21,385 nt of DNA, taken from the NCBI GenBank assembly GCA_003498085.1, contig DNCM01000109.1:1-21385 (forward strand), given 5' to 3'. Under the pieces are notes generated by a model. The model searched no databases. It was not told where the DNA came from and saw only the letters and a list, made by a program, of their open reading frames with translations. The DNA comes from a bacterium. Its GTDB lineage: Bacteria > UBA9089 > UBA9088. Numbering within the stretch: the first letter of the stretch is position 1; each line of letters opens with the position of its first letter. Of the stretch, positions 6,466 through 14,162 are shown piece by piece. The translations under genes were made by a program, and so were the position numbers.

Positions 6466-8439
6466 GTGGAATTTAGACCAAGAAGCAAATTTAAACCAAC
6501 GGGAGATCAACCAAATGCAATAGCTGAACTTGTCGATGGGATAAGGAAGGATTTTTCTAATCAGGTTCTTCTTGGTGTTACAGGGAGTGGAAAAACTTTT
6601 ACTATGGCAAATGTTATTGCCCAGGTTAATAAACCAACGCTTGTTATCTCTCATAATAAAACATTAGCCGCTCAGCTTTATTCAGAATTCAAAGAACTAT
6701 TTCCAGAGAATGCAGTATGCTACTTCGTAAGCTTTTACGACTATTATCAACCAGAAGCATACATCCCATCAACTGACACATACATTGAAAAAGACTGCGA
6801 TATAAACGAGGAAATTGATAGATTAAGACTTGGGGCAACCTCTGCTTTGATGACAAGGAATGATGTGGTAATCGTTGCATCTGTTTCTTGTATCTATAAC
6901 CTCGGCTCACCTGAAGATTGGCAAGAGTCAACGATTAGCTTCTCTGTCTCTGATACACTGGATAGAAACTCCTTGCTTTCTGAGCTTGTAAGACTACAAT
7001 ACAAAAGGAACGACATATCGCCAAAAAGAGGAGAATTCAGGGTAAAGGGAGAAATAATGGATATATTTCCCTCTCACAGCGAAAAGACAATAAGGCTTGA
7101 ATTCTTCTCGGATGAGATAGAAAGGATTGCAATCATTGACCTTTTAACAAAGGAGAAAACATATGTCAATAAAGCCGTTATATATCCTGCAAAGCATTTT
7201 TTGACAAGCCAAAGCAGGCTAAAAAGGGCATTGCAGACAATAGAGGAAGAACTAATTGAAAGGGAAAAATGGTTTAGGGAGAGGAATAAGCTCATTGAGG
7301 CACAGAGGATTGTTGAACGGACAAGGTTTGACATGGAGATGCTTCAGACAACAGGGTATTGCCACGGCATTGAGAACTACTCAAGGCATCTTTCTGGAAG
7401 GAAAGAAGGTGAACCTCCTGCTACCCTCCTCGATTATTTTCCATCTGATTTCTTAACCATAATTGATGAATCCCACGTTACGATACCCCAGCTAAGGGGT
7501 ATGTATGAGGGAGATAGGGCAAGAAAAAAGAACCTTATAGACTACGGGTTTAGACTTCCATCTGCATATGACAATAGGCCCCTTAGGTTTGACGAATTTC
7601 TTTCCAAAGTAGATCAAAAGATCTATGTTTCGGCAACACCAGATGAGTATGAACTTGGTATATCCCAGAGGGTTGTTGAGCAATTAGTGAGACCAACGGG
7701 TGTTGTTGACCCAGTCATTGAAATAAGAAAAGAGGAAGGACAGATTCCCTATTTAATCTCTGAGATCAAAAAGAGGGTTGAAAAAAACCAAAGGGTTCTA
7801 GTAACAACATTGACAAAAAGGCTTGCAGAGGATTTGGCCGATTATCTATCGAAGGAAGGTATCGATTGTATGTATCTTCATTCAGACATTGAGACAATAA
7901 AGAGGGTTGAGATCCTTCGAGATTTAAGATTGGGGAGGTACAGTGTTCTTGTCGGAATAAATCTATTAAGGGAGGGTCTTGATTTACCCGAGGTCTCTCT
8001 TGTTGCAATATTTGATGCGGACAAGGAGGGATTTCTGCGCTCTTACACATCTCTAATCCAGGTTTTTGGAAGGTGTGCAAGAAATATAGACGGGCGTGTC
8101 ATAATGTTTGCAGACGAAATGACAGAATCTATGAGAAAGGCTATCGTTGAAACAGAAAGGAGAAGAAAGAAGCAGGAGGAATATAATAGAATTAACAATA
8201 TTACACCACAAACAATACAGAAGAATATCACAGAATACCTTGAAGCAAAAAGGAAGGTTTCGCCAAAAATAGAGATTGGTGTAGAATCAAAAGATCCATG
8301 GGCGATGATTGAGATATTAGAAGATGAAATGAAAAAGGCTGCGGATAATTTAGAGTTTGAAAAGGCTGCATTGTTCAGGGACAAATTCTTTGAGATTAAA
8401 AACGAACTAAAGAAGAAAAGAAGGTTTTTAATTAAATAG
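6466..8439 (+). CDS. uvrB: Excinuclease ABC subunit B (UvrB)
   Basis: Nucleotide excision repair: UvrB verifies damage handed over by UvrA, then recruits UvrC. It has 657 residues, normal for the family. Seen in order: Walker A GVTGSGKT (37-44), the damage-probing beta-hairpin region SFYDYYQPEAYIP (89-101), Walker B IIDESH, SATPDEYEL, LREGLDLPEV, and DADKEGFLRSYTSLIQVFGR with the motif VI arginine finger (QVFGRCARN; many members have QTIGRAARN). A UVR domain at the C-terminus (LEDEMKKAADNLEFEKAA) binds UvrC. The start is GTG at 6466: the N-terminus FRPRSKFKPTGDQP is the conserved one and the -10 box ends 8 nt upstream. It converges on the M23 gene with a 4-nt gap and no visible terminator. 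Confidence 0.97.
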   Translation: MEFRPRSKFKPTGDQPNAIAELVDGIRKDFSNQVLLGVTGSGKTFTMANVIAQVNKPTLVISHNKTLAAQLYSEFKELFPENAVCYFVSFYDYYQPEAYIPSTDTYIEKDCDINEEIDRLRLGATSALMTRNDVVIVASVSCIYNLGSPEDWQESTISFSVSDTLDRNSLLSELVRLQYKRNDISPKRGEFRVKGEIMDIFPSHSEKTIRLEFFSDEIERIAIIDLLTKEKTYVNKAVIYPAKHFLTSQSRLKRALQTIEEELIEREKWFRERNKLIEAQRIVERTRFDMEMLQTTGYCHGIENYSRHLSGRKEGEPPATLLDYFPSDFLTIIDESHVTIPQLRGMYEGDRARKKNLIDYGFRLPSAYDNRPLRFDEFLSKVDQKIYVSATPDEYELGISQRVVEQLVRPTGVVDPVIEIRKEEGQIPYLISEIKKRVEKNQRVLVTTLTKRLAEDLADYLSKEGIDCMYLHSDIETIKRVEILRDLRLGRYSVLVGINLLREGLDLPEVSLVAIFDADKEGFLRSYTSLIQVFGRCARNIDGRVIMFADEMTESMRKAIVETERRRKKQEEYNRINNITPQTIQKNITEYLEAKRKVSPKIEIGVESKDPWAMIEILEDEMKKAADNLEFEKAALFRDKFFEIKNELKKKRRFLIK

Positions 8440-8443
8440 ATTA

Positions 8444-8908
8444 TTAAGGGTTTTTAAGATAAATTAAAGGATCTTTCGCCTCTCCAAAATGCCTTATTTC
8501 AAAATGAAGGTGTGGCCCAAATGCCTTTCCCGTCTTTCCAACCGTTGCAATTATCTCGCCCTGTTTTATCCTTTTTCCCTCCTGAACAAACCTTTCTTTG
8601 CAATGGGCATAAACTGTTGAAAAATTATCAGAATGGGCAATAATTATCAGATTTCCATAACCTGGCCTAAAATCAGAGTATGTAACAACACCATCTAATG
8701 AGGCTTTAATCTTTTTTTCTTCAGGGGCTGCAATGTCTATCCCTTTATGAAACATTCCGTTTCTTTTTCCAAAATAAGATACTATCCTTCCCTCAATAGG
8801 CCAGATGAAATTTGTCTTTTCTAAAGTTTCTTTTTTCTCTGGGACCATCCATCGGAATATTGTACAGGAAGAAATAAAAATAAGAAGAATGAATGTAATT
8901 TTTATCAT
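8444..8908 (-). CDS. M23 (LytM/NlpD-type) peptidase-domain lipoprotein
   Basis: A 154-residue predicted lipoprotein. The signal peptide (residues 1-14) ends in a lipobox ISSC with the lipidated Cys at 15; a linker follows, then a single M23 domain (about 34-152). All zinc and catalytic residues are present: H54 and D58 (HKGID), H102 (YAHC) and H133/H135 (HLHF), so it is probably an active peptidoglycan endopeptidase, not an EnvC/NlpD-type activator that has lost the site. No LysM domain. It diverges from infB; the two promoters share a -35 box. The -10 box ends 7 nt before the ATG, so the mRNA is probably leaderless. Confidence 0.88.
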   Translation of the reverse strand: MIKITFILLIFISSCTIFRWMVPEKKETLEKTNFIWPIEGRIVSYFGKRNGMFHKGIDIAAPEEKKIKASLDGVVTYSDFRPGYGNLIIIAHSDNFSTVYAHCKERFVQEGKRIKQGEIIATVGKTGKAFGPHLHFEIRHFGEAKDPLIYLKNP

Positions 8909-8915
8909 TAAAAAT

Positions 8916-8945
8916 ATTATTACATATCAAATTATCTCCTTGCAA
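8916..8945 (-). promoter_or_regulatory. Promoter of the M23 lipoprotein gene, sharing its -35 with infB
   Basis: Minus strand: TTGCAA (8945-8940), 18-nt spacer, AATAAT (8921-8916). The expected start is within a few bases of the ATG at 8908. The same six base pairs serve as the -35 of infB because TTGCAA is its own reverse complement. Confidence 0.45.
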
Positions 8946-8968
8946 AGACAAACAGCGCACATTATAAT
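8940..8968 (+). promoter_or_regulatory. Promoter of infB (leaderless or near-leaderless)
   Basis: TTGCAA (8940-8945), 17-nt spacer, perfect TATAAT (8963-8968). The expected start is about 8975-8980 and the ATG is at 8980. An in-frame TAA (8965-8967) inside the -10 box rules out a longer infB frame from upstream. Confidence 0.6.
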
Positions 8969-8979
8969 ACCTTTTAGTT

Positions 8980-10470
8980 ATGAGAAGACCTCCTGTGGTT
9001 ACAATTATGGGTCATGTAGATCATGGAAAGACAACACTCCTTGATGCGATAAGAAATACGAATATAGCCGCTCATGAGGTTGGTGGAATAACCCAGCATA
9101 TTGGTGCATACAAGATAAAAACAAATAACGGAGAGATATCATTTATAGATACCCCAGGCCACGAAGCATTTACTGCAATGAGAGCAAGGGGGGCAATGAT
9201 AACAGACATAGTTGTGCTTATTATTGCCGCAGATGACGGTGTAATGCCTCAGACAATTGAGGCAATAAACCATGCAAAGGTAGCAAATGTTCCCATTATT
9301 GTTTGCATAAACAAAATAGACCTTCCTGATGCAAATTCTGATAGGATAAGACAGTCTGTTGCAAACTATGGGCTTATCGACGAAAGGTGGGGAGGTGACA
9401 CGATATTCTGCGAGGTCTCTGCAAGACAAAAAAAAGGTATAGATAACCTCCTTGAGATGATATTACTTCAGGCAGAAATGCTTGATCTTTCTTGCAGCTT
9501 AGGCACAAAAGCAAGGGGGGTAGTAATTGAGGCAAGGATTGACAAAGGATTAGGTCCTGTCGGAACAGTAATTGTTCAAGATGGGATATTAAAGATAAGA
9601 AATACATTTATTGTTGGAAACCAGGTAGGAAGAGTTAGAGCTATGATTGATGATATGAGAAGGAGGCTTAACGAAGCATATCCATCAACCCCTGTTGAAA
9701 TATTGGGGTTTTCAGAAACGCCAGAAGTTGGTGAGAAATTTCTTGTAGTAGATAAGGATGCTATAAATAAGTACCTAAAAGAAAAAAGTTTGCATGTAGT
9801 ATCATTTGAGACACCAAAGATTTCATTGGAGACCCTAAGAAAAAGGATAGAGGAGGGCGAAATAAAAGAGCTTCCCATAATCATAAAGGGAGATACCACA
9901 GGAAGCTGCGAAGCATTAGCGGATGCTTTAAAGAAAATAGAGATAAGTGATGTTAAAATAAATATTCTTCATTATTATGCAGGGAGTATTCTTGAACAGG
10001 ATATAATGCTCGCAAAGGCATCGGGTGGGATAATAATTGGTTTCCACATAAAGCCTGATGCGAAGATAAAACAGATTGCAGAAAGAGAAGGGGTAAAAAT
10101 ATATATCTACGATGTTATTTATGCTGCCATTGAAGAGATTGAGAAAGCTGCAAAGGGTATGCTTGAACCAATATTGAAGGAAGAAGTAATCGGAAGGGTT
10201 GTTGTTAGAAAAATCTTTAGGATTGAAAAAAAGCAGATTGCAGGATGTTTTGTTGAAGGAGGAAGGGTTGAAATTGGTGCAAAGGCAAGGGTTATCCGAG
10301 ATGGAAAAAATGTTCTTGAAGCAGGGATATCCTCTCTAAAGAGGTTTAAGGAGGATGTTTCTATTGTTAGGGCTGGTTTTGAGTGTGGAATAGGTCTTGC
10401 AAGTAATGAAGAGATAAAAATAGGGGATATTCTCGAGGTATTTTTATTAGTAAAAGAACAAAGGACTTGA
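8980..10470 (+). CDS. infB: Translation initiation factor IF-2, lacking the whole N-terminal region
   Basis: GTPase that brings fMet-tRNA to the ribosome and promotes subunit joining. Seen: G1 GHVDHGKT (11-18), G3 DTPGH (57-61), G4 NKID (111-114), G5-like SAR, then domain II, the alpha/beta domain III, and a C-terminal tRNA-binding beta-barrel (from about 400). The protein is only 496 residues and begins 10 residues before the P-loop, at the point where the E. coli protein (890 residues) has about 390 residues of N-terminal domains. The usual IF2-N module and linker are absent. An in-frame stop lies 13 nt before the ATG, and the DNA further upstream codes a divergent gene, so a sequencing frameshift is not a simple explanation. 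The nusA/rbfA neighbours usual for infB are also absent. Confidence 0.95.
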   Translation: MRRPPVVTIMGHVDHGKTTLLDAIRNTNIAAHEVGGITQHIGAYKIKTNNGEISFIDTPGHEAFTAMRARGAMITDIVVLIIAADDGVMPQTIEAINHAKVANVPIIVCINKIDLPDANSDRIRQSVANYGLIDERWGGDTIFCEVSARQKKGIDNLLEMILLQAEMLDLSCSLGTKARGVVIEARIDKGLGPVGTVIVQDGILKIRNTFIVGNQVGRVRAMIDDMRRRLNEAYPSTPVEILGFSETPEVGEKFLVVDKDAINKYLKEKSLHVVSFETPKISLETLRKRIEEGEIKELPIIIKGDTTGSCEALADALKKIEISDVKINILHYYAGSILEQDIMLAKASGGIIIGFHIKPDAKIKQIAEREGVKIYIYDVIYAAIEEIEKAAKGMLEPILKEEVIGRVVVRKIFRIEKKQIAGCFVEGGRVEIGAKARVIRDGKNVLEAGISSLKRFKEDVSIVRAGFECGIGLASNEEIKIGDILEVFLLVKEQRT

Positions 10471-10495
10471 CAAGCTTTCAATTATCATATAGAAT
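10467..10495 (+). promoter_or_regulatory. Promoter of the TPR / coiled-coil cluster
   Basis: TTGACA (10467-10472) overlapping the infB stop codon, 17-nt spacer, TAGAAT (10490-10495). Transcription would start near 10502, giving a leader of about 13 nt without a Shine-Dalgarno. Confidence 0.6.
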
Positions 10496-10514
10496 GAAAG
10501 TTGAATAATTACAA

Positions 10515-11624
10515 ATGAGAAAATTTTTATTTTTTGTGTTTATTCCAGGGATTATCTTTTCTGAAGGATATTACTTTAATTTTGGATATAACGCCTACTT
10601 TAAAAATGAGCTTAATGAGGCAGAGATAAATTTTAAGAAAGATGTAGAAAAAAACCCAGATTCATTTTTAGGATGGCTTTTCCTTGGAAAAACTTATTAT
10701 AGACAAAATAAAATAAGTGAAGCAATAGATTCTGTTTTATCTGCAACAAAGATAAGTCCAAAAGATATAAGAGGATGGCTTCTTGTTGGCGAGTTATACC
10801 TCAAGAAAGAAGATTACAAGGGTGCAAAAAAAGTCCTTGAAAATGTAGTATTGATTGATAAGGAAAATCCTCAGGCAAACCTTTTTCTTGGCGAAATTTA
10901 CATTAAGCTCAATGATCCCGATAAGGCTATAGTTTGTCTTGAAAGGGCAAAAGCCTCAATGCAAGATGAACCATTGATTTATTTCTATTTAGGCCAGGCA
11001 CTCATTCAAAAAGAAGAATATCGTCTTGCAACGCAAGAATTCACAAAGGCGATCTCTCTAGAATCAAATAATCCATTATTTTACTATTGGAGAGGAAACG
11101 CATACTTTAGCACTGCTGATTACAACAGCCCTATTGAAGTCGATTTCTGTTCTTTAAGTGATTATTCAAAAGCTGTTAGTTTTGGTATGACTAGTCCAAG
11201 CTGCTTCTTTATGTATGGAAATAGCTTTATCTCAAGAGGATTTTATTACCTTAAAACAAACAAAGAAAAGGAAGCTTTTGATTGTTTCGAACAGGCAATT
11301 ATTAAATATAAAAAGACAGTAGAACTCGATCCTTATGCATCAAATGCTTATAATAATATGGGCCTTGCCTATTACTACTTAGATATGATTAATGAAGCAA
11401 TTTCGGCTCATAAGAAAGCAATTAGCCTTGAACCTCAGGTTCCTTTCTTTCATGATAATTTAGGTAATTGTTATTATAAAAAGGGTGATTTTGAAAAGGC
11501 CCTTTCTTGTTGGAACCTAGTTCTTGAGCTTGCTCCAGAATATAAACCAGATGAAAGGATTCTTCCATTTCCTCCAAAGGGAATCAAGGAGAAGATTCGT
11601 GAAGCAAAAAGAAGGGTCAAATAA
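10515..11624 (+). CDS. Exported tetratricopeptide-repeat protein
   Basis: A 369-residue protein with an N-terminal hydrophobic signal segment (about 4-16), so probably periplasmic or membrane-tethered. From about residue 20 to the end it is a string of about eight to nine TPR units, for example the pairs around SFLGWLFLGKTYYRQNKISE, ANLFLGEIYIKLNDPDKAI, NAYNNMGLAYYYLDMINEAI and HDNLGNCYYKKGDFEKAL. One unit near 200-250 is stretched and less regular. TPR arrays bind other proteins; no catalytic motif is visible. The next gene starts inside its end (26-nt overlap) with a strong Shine-Dalgarno, so the two are very likely made together. Confidence 0.78.
   Translation: MRKFLFFVFIPGIIFSEGYYFNFGYNAYFKNELNEAEINFKKDVEKNPDSFLGWLFLGKTYYRQNKISEAIDSVLSATKISPKDIRGWLLVGELYLKKEDYKGAKKVLENVVLIDKENPQANLFLGEIYIKLNDPDKAIVCLERAKASMQDEPLIYFYLGQALIQKEEYRLATQEFTKAISLESNNPLFYYWRGNAYFSTADYNSPIEVDFCSLSDYSKAVSFGMTSPSCFFMYGNSFISRGFYYLKTNKEKEAFDCFEQAIIKYKKTVELDPYASNAYNNMGLAYYYLDMINEAISAHKKAISLEPQVPFFHDNLGNCYYKKGDFEKALSCWNLVLELAPEYKPDERILPFPPKGIKEKIREAKRRVK
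11586..11591 (+). promoter_or_regulatory. Shine-Dalgarno AAGGAG deciding the start at 11599
   Basis: AAGGAG followed by a 7-nt spacer and GTG at 11599. It settles the start of the next gene: the frame is open back to an ATG at 11524, but that would put about 25 non-homologous residues ahead of a clean signal peptide. Confidence 0.75.
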
Positions 11625-12744
11625 AATCCTTGTTCTTCTCCTTATTCCTTTTACCATTCAGGCAAGTATAGAACTTTTTTCTTTAAAAACAAGGGATGAA
11701 AGTATTATTAAGAGAGAGATATCGGTTGAAAAAGAGGTTCCTGTAAAAGAACTTGAGGAAGAAAGACCGCCTATTTTGAAAGAGCCAAAGCCGGTAACAA
11801 AAGTTATCCAAAAAAGACAGATATCCCCTCCAATAGAGCCAAAACCTTTTAAAGAAAGGGAAATAGTTACGGAAACAATTTATGAAGAAGTATACGAAAC
11901 ACCAATTTTTGAAACAATCGAAGCTATTTCTCTCCCCAAAGAAGAAAATCCTTCCTTATTAAGAATTTTTGGATTGGCGGTAACATTAATATTGATCGCC
12001 ACAGTTATCTTTTTTATTATCTTTCATCTTACAAAAACTAGAAAGCCCTACAGGCAACCATTCTTTACTATTCCAGAACCATCGTATATAGAAGATGAAC
12101 TTAAAGGTCTAAAACAGGCACTCCACAGCCTTGAAGGAGAGGTTAGAGAGATTGAAAAACAATTACCAGGGAAAATAGTCTCTAATATTGGAAGGGAGCT
12201 TTCATCTATATTTGAACCAAAAATTAGAGAGCTTGGTTTTGCTTATCAGGGTATAAAAAAACTCCTTTCTGAAACAGATAAGGAGATAAACTCTCTTGAA
12301 TCATTAAAGGCTATAAATTTTAAAGACCTTGCAAGACAGGTGGCTTCCGAATTGATAACTCCACTTCAAAATGAATTCAATAAACTAAAAATTTCATATG
12401 AAAATGCCCTTTATAGTTTTGAAGAAAGGGATACAGGAAGGATTTCTTCCCTTGAGACAAGGCATAAGGAGGTTCAAAATATCTTAGACGATATAAATAA
12501 AAAGCTTCTTTCTATAGAGAGCCTTATTACATCGGCAACAATGTTTGAACAGGAACCAATCATAAGGACCACAAAGAAAACCAAAGAAGAAGAACCCAAT
12601 AAAAAGAAGGAAGGGAGGGATGTTTTAAATAAATACATTTATGAACTAGCAGATTCTGGGTTGTCCGTTGATGATATAGCTCAAAAGACAAAAATTGGGA
12701 AGGGAGAAATAACCCTTATTCTTGAACTCCGAAAAAAGGAATAA
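11599..12744 (+). CDS. Membrane-spanning coiled-coil protein with C-terminal HTH-like tail, unknown
   Basis: 381 residues, GTG start. Layout: signal peptide (about 10-22, ILVLLLIPFTIQA); a Pro/Glu/Lys-rich stretch (about 40-118, repeated EPKP and PP) that should lie in the periplasm; a membrane helix (about 121-144); and a cytoplasmic part with long coiled-coil-forming helices (about 165-310). A charged linker then leads to a tail (about 345-378) reading ELADSGLSVDDIAQKTKIGK, which looks like a helix-turn-helix. Tails of this kind end some membrane-anchored coiled-coil proteins of unknown role, including ones near motility genes. The next gene has the same tail. It is sandwiched between an exported TPR protein and that second HTH protein. 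Function unknown; a scaffold or sensor linking envelope and cytoplasm is only a guess. Confidence 0.7.
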   Translation: MKQKEGSNKILVLLLIPFTIQASIELFSLKTRDESIIKREISVEKEVPVKELEEERPPILKEPKPVTKVIQKRQISPPIEPKPFKEREIVTETIYEEVYETPIFETIEAISLPKEENPSLLRIFGLAVTLILIATVIFFIIFHLTKTRKPYRQPFFTIPEPSYIEDELKGLKQALHSLEGEVREIEKQLPGKIVSNIGRELSSIFEPKIRELGFAYQGIKKLLSETDKEINSLESLKAINFKDLARQVASELITPLQNEFNKLKISYENALYSFEERDTGRISSLETRHKEVQNILDDINKKLLSIESLITSATMFEQEPIIRTTKKTKEEEPNKKKEGRDVLNKYIYELADSGLSVDDIAQKTKIGKGEITLILELRKKE

Positions 12745-12752
12745 TGGTCTAA

Positions 12753-13121
12753 ATGAAAGAGGTTATCATTCTCTTTCTTTTAATTGTGATAGGGTTTTTT
12801 ATTATTTACAGAATAAAGGAAAAACGCAAAGATAGATTACAGATAAATGTTTTTTTTGATAAGGCAGAAAAGCTAATATCTACGTTTAACCAGACTGCGG
12901 AAAAGAATATATTTCTTTTGGAGGAAAAGATACAAGAGGCGAATGAAGTATTAAATGAGCTTGATAAAAAAATCGCCCAGTCTGAAGAATTTGAAGAAAA
13001 AATAAAAACTAAGAGGTTTCCAGAGGTTTTTAGGTTACGAAATGAGGGTCTCCCTATCTCCCAAATTGCAAAAAAGATGAATATGAGTCAATATGAGATC
13101 GAGTTGATTTTAAAGCAGTAG
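12753..13121 (+). CDS. Small membrane-anchored coiled-coil protein with HTH-like tail, unknown
   Basis: 122 residues. An N-terminal membrane helix (about 3-19) is followed by a basic stretch, a coiled coil (about 35-85), and a C-terminal HTH-like tail (about 90-121, VFRLRNEGLPISQIAKKMNM). The tail aligns without gaps to that of the preceding protein at the G-(L)-x-I-x-x-I-A-x-K and E-I-x-L-I-L positions. It begins 8 nt after the previous stop. The -35 of the tRNA promoter lies inside its last codons. It could be a shortened paralogue of its neighbour; the two may form a hetero-oligomer. Confidence 0.68.
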   Translation: MKEVIILFLLIVIGFFIIYRIKEKRKDRLQINVFFDKAEKLISTFNQTAEKNIFLLEEKIQEANEVLNELDKKIAQSEEFEEKIKTKRFPEVFRLRNEGLPISQIAKKMNMSQYEIELILKQ

Positions 13122-13133
13122 CTATAGTATAAT
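13104..13133 (+). promoter_or_regulatory. Promoter of the tRNA-Cys / tRNA-Val / glyQ transcript
   Basis: TTGATT (13104-13109), 18-nt spacer, perfect TATAAT (13128-13133). Transcription would start near 13140, three bases ahead of tRNA-Cys. No promoter is apparent between the two tRNAs or before glyQ, so all three probably share this one. Confidence 0.6.
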
Positions 13134-13142
13134 GTATTATGT

Positions 13143-13214
13143 GGCGACGTGGCCAAGTGGGAAGGCAGAGGTCTGCAAAACCTTTATTCAGCGGTTCAAA
13201 TCCGCTCGTCGCCT
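13143..13214 (+). tRNA. tRNA-Cys (anticodon GCA)
   Basis: Full cloverleaf: acceptor GGCGACG (13143-13149) with CGTCGCC (13207-13213); 3-bp D stem GCC/GGC; anticodon stem GAGGT/ACCTT around the loop CTGCAAA with GCA at 13175-13177; T arm AGCGG-TTCAAAT-CCGCT. The discriminator base is T (U73), as expected for tRNA-Cys. No CCA is encoded, so it must be added enzymatically. Confidence 0.95.
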
Positions 13215-13233
13215 TTTTAAATGGGAAATAAAA

Positions 13234-13305
13234 AGGCGCGTAGCTCAGTGGGAGAGCACTTGCTTGACGCGCAAGGGGTCAGCGGTTCAAACCCGCTCGC
13301 GCCTA
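13234..13305 (+). tRNA. tRNA-Val (anticodon GAC)
   Basis: Cloverleaf: acceptor AGGCGCG (13234-13240) with CGCGCCT (13298-13304), discriminator A; D stem GCTC/GAGC; anticodon stem CTTGC/GCAAG around the loop TTGACGC, giving GAC; variable loop GGGTC; T arm AGCGG-TTCAAAC-CCGCT, nearly identical to that of the neighbouring tRNA-Cys. No CCA is encoded. Its 3' end is only 8 nt before the glyQ ATG. Confidence 0.93.
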
Positions 13306-13313
13306 GAATAATA

Positions 13314-14162
13314 ATGACATTCCAGGATGTAATACTAAATCTCCAAAAATATTGGGCAGATTACGGATGTTTAATAGCACAACCATATGATATCGAAAAA
13401 GGTGCAGGGACATTTAATCCTGCCACATTCTTTAGGGTTTTGGATAAGAAGCCATGGAGGGTTGCATATGTTGAGCCTTCCCGTAGGCCAACTGACGGAA
13501 GGTATGGAGAAAATCCAAATAGACTGCAACATTACTATCAATTTCAAGTTATCATAAAACCATCTCCAGATGATATCCAAGATGTGTACCTGAAAAGCCT
13601 TGAAGTTCTTGGGATAAATCAAGAAGAGCATGATATAAGATTTGTTGAGGATGATTGGGAATCTCCAACATTGGGAGCAAGTGGTCTTGGATGGGAAGTT
13701 TGGCTTGATGGAATGGAAATAACTCAGTTTACATACTTCCAACAAATGGCATCCCTTGTTTTAGATCCAATATCAGTTGAATTGACTTATGGTCTTGAAA
13801 GGATTGCAATGTTCCTTCAAAAAAAGGATAATGTTTTTGATGTTGTCTGGAGTGAAGGTATAACATATGGCGATATCCATTTTGAGGATGAAGTACAGTT
13901 CTCTTTATATAATTTTAAGGAAGCAGAAAGCCAGTTCGAATTATTTTCAATCTACCAAAAGGAGGCAGAAAATCTTCTAAAAAAACATCTTCTCCTCCCT
14001 GCTTATGACTATGTCTTAAAATGCTCGCACACATTCAATATTTTAGATGCAAGAGGGTTAATAAGCGTTGACGAAAGAAAAAGGTATATTGCAGATATCC
14101 GTAATCTAGCAAGGAAGTGTGGTTTAAAATGGATTAAAAGAAATGGAAGAAAAAACCTGTGA
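13314..14162 (+). CDS. glyQ: Glycyl-tRNA synthetase alpha subunit
   Basis: Catalytic subunit of the heterotetrameric (alpha2beta2) bacterial GlyRS, class II, which activates glycine with ATP. Hallmarks seen: TFQDVILNLQKYWADYGC at the start, GAGTFNPATFFR, PSRRPTDGRYGENPNRLQHY, IRFVEDDWESPTLGASGLGW, DGMEITQFTYFQQM and YGLERIAMFLQ. It has 282 residues, slightly short of the usual 290-300. The frame is open back to 13221 but that part is tRNA-Val read as protein; the real start is ATG 13314. There is no leader or Shine-Dalgarno beyond the 8 nt after tRNA-Val. The beta subunit gene glyS, normally next, is not in the window; the alpha subunit alone would not be expected to charge tRNA-Gly. Confidence 0.96.
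   Translation: MTFQDVILNLQKYWADYGCLIAQPYDIEKGAGTFNPATFFRVLDKKPWRVAYVEPSRRPTDGRYGENPNRLQHYYQFQVIIKPSPDDIQDVYLKSLEVLGINQEEHDIRFVEDDWESPTLGASGLGWEVWLDGMEITQFTYFQQMASLVLDPISVELTYGLERIAMFLQKKDNVFDVVWSEGITYGDIHFEDEVQFSLYNFKEAESQFELFSIYQKEAENLLKKHLLLPAYDYVLKCSHTFNILDARGLISVDERKRYIADIRNLARKCGLKWIKRNGRKNL

Noticed and set aside
8805..9044. Plus-strand frame crossing into infB, possibly a frameshifted IF2 N-terminus
   Set aside because: It is antisense to the M23 lipoprotein gene for much of its length and shows no IF2-N features.
11524..11598. Upstream ATG for the coiled-coil/HTH protein
   Set aside because: It lies in the TPR gene in another frame; GTG 11599 has AAGGAG at the right distance and starts a clean signal peptide.
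13207..13218. Rho-independent terminator at the GC-rich acceptor end of tRNA-Cys followed by a run of T
   Set aside because: The GC-rich bases are the tRNA acceptor stem, not a separate hairpin, and tRNA-Val and glyQ downstream have no other promoter.
13221..13313. N-terminal extension of glyQ from an ATG at 13221
   Set aside because: These 31 codons are tRNA-Val read as protein (a typical tRNA-derived false peptide); the GlyQ family starts at the ATG at 13314.
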